64,000 bases of DNA from Diphasiastrum complanatum (taxonomy: Eukaryota; Streptophyta; Lycopodiopsida; Lycopodiales; Lycopodiaceae), in NCBI GenBank assembly GCA_029204225.1, contig CM055095.1:42621723-42685722 (forward strand), in the 5' to 3' direction. Position numbers and translations under genes: made by a program. This document shows, one piece after another, positions 33,066 through 43,876 of this stretch. Position 1 is the stretch's first letter; every line of letters starts with the position of its first letter. The notes under the pieces were generated by a model, which saw only the letters and a program-made list of their open reading frames with translations, was not told the origin of the DNA and did no database searches.

Positions 33066-33845
33066 TGTCAAAAAATCAGAGAATAGGATTGTTATCCATT
33101 TTTTGAGTTGCTTTAGTATAACATTTCAATCTTGCTACAATGCCCAATAGTAAAACAGAAATTGTAATTTCTTGACGTTCTACTTTTTAACTGAGGGGTG
33201 AAATTGATGCATATGAAAATGATTTTACCTTTCACCTTAATGTTCGACAAAAAAATAAAAGAACCAGGGATTTGTAACCCTTTGGATCAAGGTTGGGGCT
33301 ACAAATCTTTGGACACCTTGATTTGACTGTTTAGTTCTAGAAGTTGTGAACATGCAGTCAATGAACATGTTATTAATTGCTATAGGGGGCTAATGAAATC
33401 AAAGTGTTGATGCCCATGTTATAAGGATGGTGAAAAAAATACTAGCCTATCACCAATTAATGTTAATGAGATAGGAAATATGAGTGAGAGGTTATAATAT
33501 GTAAGAAAACTATTTTATAATTTAAAATGTATATTGGAAATAAAATGATTTCCTATGAAAAATTGAGACACATACATTTTGTAACTAGGAAAAAAATTTC
33601 TAATTTAGAAATGGTAGAAATGTATCTAGGAAAAAAAGGTTTTCCCTAAATGCAATTGATGCACATGCATTTTTTAACTACGAAAAAAGCTTTCCTAATT
33701 AGAAGGGGTCCAAATCCACATTTTAACTAGGAAAAATCATGTGAAACTAGGAAATTTGACATTTTTCCTATCTAGGAACTAATCAGAAGTTCCTTGTGTG
33801 CTACAAAGGTTGCAATAGCATTCATTTCATTATATATCCATAGAT

Positions 33846-34080
33846 AAGGGTGTTGGCTCAATTGGTTATCTTGACATCCAAAGTTTCTTTGGTCTCAAGT
33901 TCGAGCCTCTCCTTGGAAACCAAGAAGCATTATATATCCATACATCCAAAGTTTCTTTGATCTCAAGTTCGAGCCTTCCCTTGGAAACCAAGAAGCATTA
34001 TATATCCATTTCGGAGTTCCTTTGGTCCCATGTTCGAGCCTCCCCTGGAAACCAAGAAGCATTATATATCCAAAGCAGTC
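33846..34080 (+). repeat. tRNA-like (SINE-like) sequence with three tandem 70-bp units
   Basis: GTTGGCTCAATTGGTTA resembles a tRNA/pol III A box and GGTCTCAAGTTCGAGCC, about 45 bp on, a B box. The B-box part with GAAACCAAGAAGCATTATAT is then repeated twice more in tandem (ends near 33943, 34010 and 34062). This suggests a tRNA-derived SINE with internal expansion. No cloverleaf good enough for a real tRNA is present. Confidence 0.5.
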
Positions 34081-34089
34081 TGTACTAGC

Positions 34090-35125
34090 TTTTAAGAATC
34101 ACAAACAAGAATCCAAAGCAAAATAAAGCCTCTGATACTCTGCAATAGTTGCTCCTCACAACAATTTGAACTCCAAACAGCAAAAGAATGGCCAACAATC
34201 CATGGAAAACAAAAACCTAGACCACATTGACACTTATGTTCTTGTTTCAAATGTTCCTATTGCTCTGAATCTTCTTGTTGCTTGACCCCGCGAAAGTACG
34301 CAGTGCTCGCTATGGTCAGGTGTGTTAGCTTATCTTTCTTTACTTCCAGGTGAAGGTTGCCCTTGATGAAGTCGTTGATCGCTTTTGGACTTCCTAGGCG
34401 TCCGCTCTACTGCCTCCTATTCCAATGATACCATGTCCCGGCAATGATAGCAATGTCTCGAGTTCTATGTTTCCATTTTCAAATCCTTTTTCCGAAGGCT
34501 GAGAGGTTTCATTTTTAGACGACCTTATCTAAATTGGATAAATAACGACTTGGGCGTTAGAAACACATCTTCTTCCCTGGATAGGACGTGTTGGACCGAT
34601 TATATGGTTTCACCTATATCGATGACCTTTTCGAGGATGAAATCCCTAGCAATCCTTCTTGCTTTTGTAGACATGAGTAGCTAGGAAGTTGTTTGTACAT
34701 CTTTGGCAAAAGGTAGCCAGTTGAGTGTTTATTTGCTCAGTGATGTTTTTTTGTTGTACAATTGCTCTGAATCTTCTTGTTGCTATTTCATATCCTCCTA
34801 ATGCTGCATAATCACTTATGGTACAAAATGACTCAAAGAAAACTGATAAAAGCGCAACAAAACCTCATTGAATAAATGATGACCTACCATTTTTGCAGCA
34901 TACATAACTGTCGCTCCTGATGCATTGGCACTGCTTGAGTTAATAACTCGTACCAGACAGTTTTTTATATTTTCTGGCTTCACTCTCATAGAAAACACTA
35001 CTTGTTGAATAATCTATACCCAACTTCTTGTCATTTTCAGCAGTAATGAGCCCTGAAGGTTTTTAGATGTTTCAATATAATAATAAAGCATTTCAAACAC
35101 TATCGCGTCACTATTGCAAAACATT
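34090..35125. other. Unassigned stretch
   Basis: A minus-strand frame at 34998-34816 reads ENIKNCLVRVINSSSANASG then ATVMYAAKMVGHHL and looks exon-like, but I do not recognise it. Sequence at 34300-34700 resembles LTR or leader DNA without a matching partner in this window. Confidence 0.25.
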
Positions 35126-35129
35126 CTAA

Positions 35130-35205
35130 TGGGTGTTGTTGCCTCAATTGGATAGCTTGGCATCCTGAGCTTTTCATCTACTAGCTTATAGAGACTGAGC
35201 CTTTA
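35130..35205 (+). repeat. Second tRNA-like (SINE-like) fragment
   Basis: GTTGCCTCAATTGGATAGCTTGGCATCC matches the A-box part of the repeat at 33846, and AGACTGAGCC follows at B-box distance but is weak. Confidence 0.35.
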
Positions 35206-35619
35206 AATGGACCTTTACATTAAACACATAAAAGTGAAATGTCGCAGCACTCTTTCAGATGATTCTATGATTGAAGGTAGCAATTAGAATGTGAATGCCC
35301 TTTCATTAGCAAGAACCTTAATATCTTGTTTTTTACAACTGAAGCTAGCATCAGTTTGGTAGTCCGAAGGCTTAGTCTGATTGCCTTGTTTTTATCTTGA
35401 TAATGCAACAAGAGAATCAGAAAGTCTTTAATACATTTCAGATTCCTAAAATCTCCAAGAAGAAACTAGCACTTGTAGAAATATAATTGGAAGAAGACAA
35501 CAGAATCAACAAAGAAGTGAAACATATATATAGCTCACCAGAACTTGCAAAACCAATGCATTCAATTGAAAGACAATCATAAAACGAACAAACTTATGAA
35601 ATATACATCAGAGAAACTT

Positions 35620-35907
35620 AGAGCCCGACGAGGGCCTTTGAAAAAGATGCTTTTTTTTTTTTTGTTGCCATGTGGACCAATTGAAACCTTGAAATCGGGG
35701 TTCTACATAACGTAGAGTTTCCCAAATATAAATAGAATGAAAACTTTCTAGATATACCACTGTTTCGTCTAGCAACATGTGGAAATGCTATTGGTTGTTG
35801 AGGCCTGCCCTTCTAGCTCATCACTACTTGAAGAGACCCAAAAATATTGAAGATGAATATGGAAAATGGCTGAAATGAGAAAATCGATGTACCATTAATG
35901 TAATAAT
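35620..35907 (-). repeat. Inverted repeat pair, right arm
   Basis: Reverse complement of 25811-26108, about 9.5 kb away, with moderate divergence. See the left arm for shared landmarks. Confidence 0.85.
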
Positions 35908-35909
35908 TA

Positions 35910-37285
35910 ACCAGAAAGGATCAGAATGTAATATTGAACCATGTTGATTTTTCTATTTGAGATCACAAGATCAGGTGTGGATGGTGGTATCCATCTGATA
36001 GTCATGCAAGTCATCCAAATAAATTCTCCAGTGTTCGGAGCAAGAGATAATATCCTATATGGATTATAGGACAACTAGATGATTGATGGATCTCTAGAAT
36101 ATCAGATAAGGTGATTAAGGGTTTTTTGGAAGGAAAAACTGATGGTATGGGACATCAGAAATTTTGGAAAGGGAATTCTAGGACTATAAACATCTGATGA
36201 TCAATGGTGTGTTTTGGTACCTAGTCACGATATGGTAAAAATAAAACCATTTGATCAAATGTGGGGTATTTTGGAAAATTTTGAGGTTCAATCTAGATTT
36301 TAATGTGGTATATAATTATTTACAAAATTAGAAGTCCTCAAATCCATTTCTCGCTTACTTAATTAATCCTTTACTTCTTAATAATTTCTCGAATGCAAGA
36401 CATCATACTGGTTTATATGAATTCTTTCCAGCATGAAATTATTCTTCTGAAAGACTGTTATGTCATATAAATTACTACTTGTGTGAATAGACTTGTAATT
36501 CAGATAAATTCTAAGGTTAAAGTGTTTCAATTTCTTAAACCTAGAATATCTCTTTGTGCATAAATGGATTTTGATGGAATGGTAGTTTCTATCAGTCGGG
36601 TTTAGGGTGAATCTTTTAGTGAAAGCACTTATTACTGACTCTTCTTGGATTTAGATATTTTCATATATCATCTTTCCAGTTAACTTTTATTGAAATTTAT
36701 AATTTCTTAAAAATGAGGGGTGAAGTGGTGGAATAAAATTCTATTTGTGAATCTGTAGGTTGCATAGTCTTCGGAAGGAAACTAGTTGTGGTATAGAAAT
36801 GAGATTTTGATCTGAAAGTAATTTCAGATAGATTTAGAGTAAGATACCTAATTAGAACTTTTCGAATAACATGAATTCACTAGGGATTGTGTGGACAATC
36901 TGGAACTAGAAAAGATTTGAAATTTGAATCATTATCCATAAGTAGTGTAGTAAAAGGTCAAAGGTTACTAATTCCATTTTGATTGGAATAGAAGTAAGTT
37001 TGATCAACATTTGAGTCTGAGAGTTCTATTTTGGGTCAACCTAATCTTAGTTTAAGTACTAGGATAAGAGAGGGGTTGATTTAGTGGGAGAAATTATGTA
37101 ATTAGAGGTAAGTGGGATTGAAAAACTGTTGAGAGTGAATGTTATTCGTCTCAGAGATTTTTCGGATATGTTATTCACTCTTGAGAAATAGAAAATCTTT
37201 TGTAGCTGAGTTACAAGATCTCAGTGAGATATGTGAGTAACATATGTGGGTTCTGGAGGAATCTACCAGATAAGAATGTGTTTAT
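35910..37285. other. Degenerate LTR-element interior, left half
   Basis: AT-rich non-coding sequence that continues, after the inserted gypsy element, at 40730-41990. Read together these flank a single insertion point. No frame can be assigned. Confidence 0.35.
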
Positions 37286-37290
37286 GTACT
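37286..37290. repeat. Target-site duplication of gypsy element G1, left (GTACT)
   Basis: GTACT is repeated at 40725-40729 directly after the 3' LTR. Confidence 0.9.
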
Positions 37291-37648
37291 TGTTACGAGC
37301 TCGTAACCAGTGCTGAACCCTAGAGAACACAGATAGGTCAGATACCACAGTCAGGGTCATGTCCAGCGTACATGACCAACAGGGCAAGACAGTGTGAGTA
37401 GTGTGCCCCAGCACGGTCCATAGCCATGGCGGGCCTAACACAGCCTAGGGACCCTATAAGCAGGATAGGGCCCCCAGTTGGGTCCCGACGTGCAGTCGGC
37501 CACGTCAGTGCCACGTGGCTGACACGTGGCAGTAGCATGCTACCAGTCCTCACACTGGGCTAGGAGGGGCTTACTCTATATCAGGGAGTAGGCAAGGTTG
37601 GGTGGATGAGTTAGTGTTTGCCCTACTGTGGTGTTAGGATCTATTACA
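37291..37648 (+). mobile_element. 5' LTR of gypsy element G1
   Basis: 358 bp from TGTTACGAGCTCGTAACC to GGATCTATTACA. The first bases form an ACGAGCTCGT palindrome. It differs from the 3' LTR (also 358 bp) at about 14 positions by direct reading, roughly 4 percent. Confidence 0.95.
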
Positions 37649-37649
37649 C

Positions 37650-37662
37650 TGGTATCAGAGCC
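37650..37662 (+). other. Primer-binding site of G1
   Basis: TGGTATCAGAGCC begins one base after the 5' LTR and matches the usual initiator tRNA-Met priming site. Confidence 0.85.
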
Positions 37663-38310
37663 ATCTCCGTCTTTGGGAGCTCAGTTTCAGCAGGGGAGAA
37701 ATCCATCAGAGTGCATAGCAACTATGGTTAATATGCAAAGATAGATAGAGCAGGGTCAACGCTGGAGAACCAGCTATCTATGGTGGAAATCTCCGTAGGA
37801 TTACTTGTTTTTATAGTAAAATTTGGATCAGCTTTCTAGGCCAGGTCCAGCGCTGCCAATCAGGGTTTAAACTTTGATTTTGGAGTGGAAATTCCGGATT
37901 TTGGAGCGTTTTCAAGTCAGAAAGTTTGATGCAGACCAGCGCTGTCAGAGCAGCCTCCTTCCTTGAGTTCTGAGTGGAAATCAGTGACAAATTAAGCAAG
38001 ATTTGAAGCAAATTTCTACAGCAGGTCCAACGCTGGACAGTAGGGGACAAATTTTAGAATTTATCCTTGTATTTCAAAGGTTTTCTAGAAGTCTGAGCTT
38101 CAGACTTGCTTGTCACAGACCAGCGACCTACCAACTGAGGTCAAATCAAAGATTCAAGCGGATTTTTGAGTCTAAATTTGGACAAATCGGGCCAGACAGG
38201 TTGCTGTCCAATCAGTGAGGGCAGAGACTTCAAAATTCTGGATTTCTTTTTGTATTTTTCCGGTTTTTACTCGGTTTGTTGGAGCCCCACATCTGAAATC
38301 AGATCAACGA
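37663..38310 (+). other. Non-coding leader of G1; gag, protease and RT core missing
   Basis: The stretch between primer site and RNase H has no gag or RT. It contains a repeated word of CAGCGCTG/CAACGCTGGA type (near 37757, 37847, 37937, 38027). The junction to RT C-terminal sequence at about 38315 marks an internal deletion. Confidence 0.6.
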
Positions 38311-38314
38311 GCTA

Positions 38315-39786
38315 CTTCAAGTCGTCGACCCCAATCAGCCATTTGTGGTCGAAACAGATGCTAGCGACTTTGCAGTAGGTGCTGTGCTAACTCAGAGTGG
38401 ACGACCAGTTGCGTTTGAGAGTAAAAACTCGAGCCAGCTCAGACTAGGTACAGTGCCTATGAAAAGGAACTCTTTTCTATAGTCCATGCCCTTAAGACTT
38501 GGAGGCATTATTTGTATGGTGCCAACTTTGAGGTCCTGACAGACCATGAGAGTCTCAGATACCTTTGCAATCAACCTGAGCTTAGAAGTCGGAAAGCTCG
38601 TTGGGTAGAGTTGATGCAAGAGTTTGACATGTCTATCAGATATAGGCGTGGAAAATTCAATACAGTAGCAGATGCCCTTAGCAGAATGCCTATGATAAAC
38701 GAGCTGAGTTTTACTCAGATTCGTAATGAGTTACTCGAGTCCTTGAGAGGGAAATGCCAGCATGATGCATTCTTCTCTATTATCTGGAACTCAGTCCAGA
38801 ACAGACAGTTACAGACTCCAGAACCAGTTTCCGGGGCTGGTGCCAGTTCATCCAAGAATACGACAGCTTCCGTTGAGGATGATGATGAGTCCGAGTATAC
38901 GTCGTCAGATGACGTTGAGGATTCTGAGCCTGTATTACCCAAGCAAACCCTAGGGGTTGAGGGTCAGTTGACTCAAGGATTCAAATGGAAACAGTATTCC
39001 ATTCAGGATGAGTACTTGCTCTATAGACATAGAGTATGTGTCCCCAATTCAGAGGATTATAGGCAGCAGGTCCTATATGAATGTCATGACAATCCTAGCG
39101 CGGGACACCCAGGCATACAGAAGACCTATGAGCTTCTTCGTAGGCAATTTTTCTGGCCCAGTATGAAAAAGGACGTCCACCAGTATGTAACCAGTTGCCA
39201 AAAATGTCAAGTAAATAAAGCAGATCATTTAAAGGCAGGAGGGTTGTTGCATCCCTTAGAAATACCAGCTGGTAAATGGGAGAGTATCTCCATGGATTTT
39301 ATAGTAGGCCTGCCTAAAACCCAAAAGGGTAATGATGCTATATGGGTCACAGTTGACCGTCTGACCAAAATGGCTCATTTTATTCCGACCAAAACAACCA
39401 TTAGAGCTCCAGAGTTAGCAAGGTTGTTTGTAGACGGGCTATTTAAATTGTACGGTCTACCTTCCGGCATAGTCAGCGACCGAGACAGTAAGTTTACTGG
39501 AAATTTTTGGAGGGCAGTATTCCATCATCTCCATACTAAACTTAATATGAGTACCACCGACCATCCACAGACGGACGGTCAAACAGAAAGGGTAAATCAA
39601 GTGCTGGAGGATATGCTTTGTGCATACGTCAGCAAGAAGCAGACTAATTGGGAGGAGTATCTCTCGATATTAGAGTTTGCTTACAACAGTACCAAACACT
39701 CAGCTACGAGATACAGCCCATTTATGCTGATGTACGGTTTTCAGCCACGCTCACCCACAGTTGTAGGGTTTAAACAAGAAAGTTGA
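38315..39786 (+). pseudogene. G1 pol: RNase H and integrase
   Basis: RNase H begins QVVDPNQPFVVETDASDFAV (38318-38380), shifts frame near 38430, and continues RYSAYEKELFSIVHALKTW and LTDHESLRYL. A linker with an acidic stretch follows. The integrase has the HHCC zinc region (HDNPSAGHPG to CQKCQ, about 39080-39215) and the catalytic D, D, E in SMDFIVGLPK, SDRDSKF and TERVNQVLEDML (about 39290, 39475, 39590). The frame from 38512 to 39786 is open without stop for over 420 codons, then shifts near 39775. RT core, protease and gag are absent, so it could move only with help from a relative. Confidence 0.85.
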
Positions 39787-39935
39787 AGCAGCCAGAAACT
39801 TTTTAGAAGACCTAAACCAGATGATAGAACATGCTAAGCGTAGCATTAGACAATCCCAGGATCGAGCCAGGCATTATGCAAATTCACATAGACGGGATGT
39901 GCAGTTGACTCCACTGGTGATGTGCAGTTCTCTAC

Positions 39936-40355
39936 TTGAGAGTCCCAGTTGACTCTAAAACCCTCAAATCAGGAGTGTGTGCTAAGTTGTCTCCAAGGTA
40001 TTGTGGTCCCTTTACCATCAGTAGGAGACTAGGCGAGGTCACCTATGAACTAGAACTCCCACACAGCAGTAAGGTTTTTCCAGTCTTTCATGTAAGTCAG
40101 TTACGAAAAGCCTTAACCAGATCAGATAATCTGGTAGGGGACAGTGTTGTAGTTCTCCCATTGGATCCTCAACAACTTCCACATGAACCAGAGGAGATTC
40201 TTGATAGTAGAGAGACGCAGACTCGTCATACTCTATACCGAGAATATCTGGTTAAGTGGAATGATCAGCCTGTTGAGAATGCCACTTGGGAAAGAGGCAG
40301 CGTCCTTCGCAAGATTTTTCCAAACTTTGTCTTAGAGGACCAAGACGGTTCTTAA
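39936..40355 (+). pseudogene. G1 integrase C-terminus and chromodomain
   Basis: After frameshifts at about 39775 and 39930 the reading resumes with LRVPVDSKTLKSGVCAKLSP, GPFTISRRLGEVTYEL and FHVSQLRKAL. The last 45 residues, with YREYLVKWNDQP and NATWE, form a chromodomain, which in chromoviruses directs insertion to particular chromatin. This places G1 among the chromodomain-bearing gypsy elements. It ends 11 bp before the 3' LTR. Confidence 0.85.
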
Positions 40356-40366
40356 GGGGGAGGGAG
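40354..40366 (+). other. Polypurine tract of G1
   Basis: AAGGGGGAGGGAG immediately precedes the 3' LTR, as needed for plus-strand priming. Confidence 0.85.
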
Positions 40367-40724
40367 TGTTACGAGCTCGTAACCAGTGCCGAACCCAGGA
40401 GAACACAGATAGGTCAGATACCACAGTCAGGGTCGTGTCTAGCGTACATGACCAACAGGGCAAGACAGTGTGAGTAGTGTGCCCCAGCACGGTCCATAGC
40501 CATGGCGAGCCTATCACAGCCTAGGGACCCTGTCAGCAGGATAGGGCCCCCAGTTGGGTCCCGATGTGCAGTCGGCCCCGTCAGTGCCACGTGGCCGACA
40601 TGTGGCAGTAGCATGCTACCAGTCCTCACACTGGGCTAGGAGGGGCTTACTCTATATCAGGGAGTAGGCAAGGTTGGATGGATGAGTTAGTGTTTGCCCT
40701 ACTGTGGTGTTAGGATCTATTACA
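40367..40724 (+). mobile_element. 3' LTR of gypsy element G1
   Basis: 358 bp, TGTTACGAGC to ATCTATTACA, followed by the GTACT target duplication. Both LTRs are full length, so the loss of gag and RT is internal. Confidence 0.95.
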
Positions 40725-40729
40725 GTACT
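40725..40729. repeat. Target-site duplication of G1, right (GTACT)
   Basis: Matches 37286-37290. Confidence 0.9.
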
Positions 40730-41989
40730 GGGTCATAGTGAGATTATTCACATATGTGCACAATTAATCTTGTATGAATCTACTGTGTATTCCTAGTTAA
40801 TAGGGTTATTTGGTGCACTTAACCTAGTCGGCGAACATAAGCATATGATCAAGTATTGTTTTGACAGATACTTGCAGAGTTAACAAATCTTTGCGTGGAA
40901 GATTTATGAATTAGCTTATAAATAATTTGGGTAAGGATCTAAATGTGGTGTCATACTAGTATAATTGAATTCTTCACCTAGACATTTGAGATTTCTGAAT
41001 TATTGGCAATTAACTTGAGTAGTTGATTACTCTAGAGTAAAGTTAATTGGTAAAATGATCATTGTGATGTGGATTCACAAGAAACTGATGGTTTTGATTT
41101 ATATTGCTTGTAAGACGCATGATTAGTAAATCATTTGGATTCATTAGTTAAAATTATGTGCATTGGATATACAATATTCATGGGATAGAGTATTCCTTAG
41201 TTAAGGAATAGACTCAGCTCATTAGTGGTTGTATTCCTGAGAGCTCAATTGGATAACGAATAATAATGATCCAAAAATAATAACTTAATTGATTTAGCAA
41301 GACTTTGGATATCTAGATTTGATGCTAGATTGTAATCTAAAGATTTTTAATTGTATTGAAGAATATTGTCATTTTGATATGCGTTCAGTCTTTAATTACC
41401 AGTTGTTTATAGCACGTCAGTTAAAGAATCCTATTTGAAGAATATTCCTAAATCCAGTATTTTCTTAGTGAAAAGATTTTGGAATGATTCTTACTTTTCC
41501 TGAGTTATGTTGGACATATACTCTAGTATTCTGTAAATGATTAAGTATGGTTTTGAATTCCAGAAAATTACGATTGACGAATCATACGAATCTAAATATT
41601 TATGATTGACGGATTATAAATAGATACTTACTTATTGTCAGAGGATTATAAGGAATGGTGATGATGATTATTTCTTTAACTTTAATCTCCTAAGTTAGGT
41701 AATATTTCACTCAGTTGGTTCATGTAAGTGTTTTACATGAAGGTGATGTTACTATCTTGTGTTGAGTGTAACCCTGTTGAGAAAATATATCTCTTAGTGT
41801 ACTTTTCAAACTAGAGTTTGTACTCCAGTGCAGAGATTAACGATTGGAAATAGGTTTATCTCTGAGTACTTGTTTGATATGAAAGTCAGACTAAGGATAG
41901 TGATTTTCTTGGTTAATATGGAAAGTTAAAGGAATGGTTCTTATAGTTTTTTCCTGTTTTGAGGAGCTTCTAAGGATAGAAGCAGTTTA
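40730..41989. other. Degenerate LTR-element interior, right half
   Basis: Continuation of the sequence left of G1; it leads to a polypurine tract at 41990. No frame can be assigned. Confidence 0.4.
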
Positions 41990-42470
41990 AGGAGGAAGAA
42001 TGTTATGGCCATATTCAAGACCGACCCTCCAATATTCGAGGTTATTGGTCATGCCATTATTTAATTCCATGTCAAGGCTAGTTTGTGACTAATTACCTTG
42101 ATAGGACCCAGACAATCTAATTGAGACATATGGAGTATTGCATGTCTGTGTGATAGATATAGGCAGGAGGACTGCATGAAGAGATGAGACCTATTTATAG
42201 TTGACCTGCATGGGGGTTGCATGGTTTGATGCACATGACTACTCTCTATACAATGAGGTAGAGATTCTCCTGTTGACATATTGGGGTTTAGGTTACCAGT
42301 TTCTCTCTTCTCCTCTTGTTTCACATGGCATGGCTTGGGGGTTAGATCCAGGTTTGATCAAAGAAATGGTTGGGCGGTTTGGCTCCATAGTATCTCTTAT
42401 GGTGTTCTCCTATCCTCATATTAGGGGTTGTCACTTAGAGTCATTACACTTCTACTTCCGATTAATCTGA
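41990..42470 (+). mobile_element. Polypurine tract and truncated LTR of the older host element
   Basis: AGGAGGAAGAA is followed at 42002 by TGTTATGGCCATATTC, an LTR-like start. The sequence runs to about 42470, where it is cut by copia integrase sequence. GCATGGCTTGGGGG...TTGGTTGGGCGG wording resembles the LTRs near 48.9 and 56.2 kb, suggesting related families. Its 5' LTR partner was not found. Confidence 0.45.
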
Positions 42471-42479
42471 TATGCTTTG

Positions 42480-43290
42480 GCATTTCAGATTAGGCCATTT
42501 GAATTTCAAAAGTATTCACCAAAGTGTCGACTCATAAACTAGTACAAGATATACTTGTTGTTGGCAAGCCAACTTCTTTATGTGAAAGTTGTTTAACCAA
42601 CAAGCATGCAAGAAGCCCGTTCTTTTCAGACTCAGTTCATACTTCCAAGGGCCTACTTGATCTTATACATAGCGATATATGTGGCCCGATGCAGACTGCT
42701 TCTAACGGGAGAGCTCTATACCTCCTAAACTTCATCGATGACTTCTCTCGAAGGACTGCAACCTACTTCTTGAAGAACAAATCAGAGGCATTCAACTTCT
42801 TCACACAGGTCAAGGCGTTTGCTGAAAATCAAACTCAGAGGAAGATTAAAACTCTACGCACAAATGGAGGGGGGAATTTATCTCCACCAAATTTAAAGAG
42901 TTTTGTAAGGCCAACAGAATACATCAATAAATCACAACAAGATACTCACCTCAGTCCAATGGTGTAGTTGAATGGAAGAATCAGACACTTATCGAAAGTG
43001 CCAAGAGCATGCTGGCCCATGCCTCTCTTCCGAAGAAATTTTGGGTAGAAGCTGTTACTACAGCCGCCTACCTACAAAATCGATCCATCACCAAAGCCTT
43101 GAATGGCAAGACACCTTATGAGGTGTGGACAAGGCCAAAACCATCCCTCAAGAACATTAGAGTGTTTGGTTGCATCGCTTATGCATAAAGCTAGATGACA
43201 AAAGCATAAAGTCGATTTTTGTTGGCTACTCCCCAGATCACAAGGCATACAAGCTCTACAATCTGGAAACAAAAAAATCCTTCACGAGTC
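42480..43290 (+). pseudogene. Copia gag-pre-integrase and integrase
   Basis: Reads LRHLNFKSIHQ, then CESCLTNKHAR (zinc region), LIHSDICGPMQTASNGRALY, FIDDFSRRTATYFLKNKSEA and, after a frame change near 42965, NQTLIESAKSMLAHASLP, KTPYEVWTRPKPSLKNIRVF and FVGYSPDHKAYKLYN. The order is the standard Ty1/copia integrase. At 43290 it runs directly into LTR sequence, so RT and RNase H are deleted. Confidence 0.85.
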
Positions 43291-43876
43291 GATGCTCATC
43301 CTCAAATCCATTCAATAATGAGCATCCTGAAAAACCAGAACAGAAGGCTCAAGGGATCGAAAAATTCAAAATCGAAGTTTACAAAATTTTTCAATACTGG
43401 ATCGCCTCGAAAAACTCTATATTTTTTGAGTCAGTATTTTTTGAGTCAGTGTATATTATTTCGATACCGTTAGCAGTCTAAATCCGAACCAACGACTTCA
43501 TGGGGGTTGGCCCACTTTGTACATGCATTAACTGTAATGAGGCGGTTGTAATAACTGCAACATAAGGTAGTTGTAGATTTTTTGTAAGTTATTATCCTAG
43601 AATCTTCATCAGAAAACTTCTCTTGATTTTGAGTTCTATTCAAAAAAATAACTAGCGTTATCACACACAACAACTGTAAGCTGAAGTTATCACTTCAAGT
43701 GATTGTACTCATTGTTTTGATATTAATCAGAGTGCAATCTTTCAGTCCTACTAATGTATCGTTCTTTGTGCATCTGTGAATCTTTTAATTTCAACATTCT
43801 GTTGCTAACTGTGGTGCTTCCAATCCACACACCAAGCTCACTCCCAGCTTCTGCTCATTCCCACTAATTTTCAACA
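43291..43876 (+). mobile_element. Internally deleted copia LTR (family L1) fused to integrase
   Basis: ATGCTCATCCTCAAATCCAT...AATGAGCATCCTGAAAAACC matches the L1 LTR near its start (3700-3745). The later part (TTATCAC...ACTGTAAGCTGAAG, TTGATATTAATCAGAGTGCA) matches the L1 LTR end (4480-4680). The middle is shorter. It ends TTTTCAACA at 43876. Confidence 0.65.

Larger units (their letters stand above)
28863..33796. mobile_element. 4.9-kb unit bounded by 35-bp terminal inverted repeats
   Basis: The left end (28863-28897: CAAGGAAGTGCTGATCAGTT, then CCTAGATAGGAAAAA) is matched in reverse at 33762-33796 with three mismatches in 35. The subterminal zones on both sides (28880-29100 and 33540-33780) are full of CTAGGAAA/TTTCCTAG words and a TTTCCTATATAGGAAA palindrome, as in foldback-like DNA transposons. 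No convincing target duplication was found; GCTAC occurs 5 bp outside the left and 3 bp outside the right end. No transposase was recognised inside, so it would be non-autonomous. It contains PEBP exons and copia pieces. Confidence 0.6.

Noticed and set aside
28863-33796. hAT or Mutator assignment for the inverted-repeat unit
   Set aside because: No 8- or 9-bp target duplication at the ends and no transposase.
33846-33920. Functional tRNA gene
   Set aside because: A and B boxes are present but acceptor and anticodon stems do not pair.
41990-42470. Same family as G2
   Set aside because: Shares some LTR wording but starts TGTTATGGCC, not TGTCATGCCC, and cannot be aligned along its length by eye.
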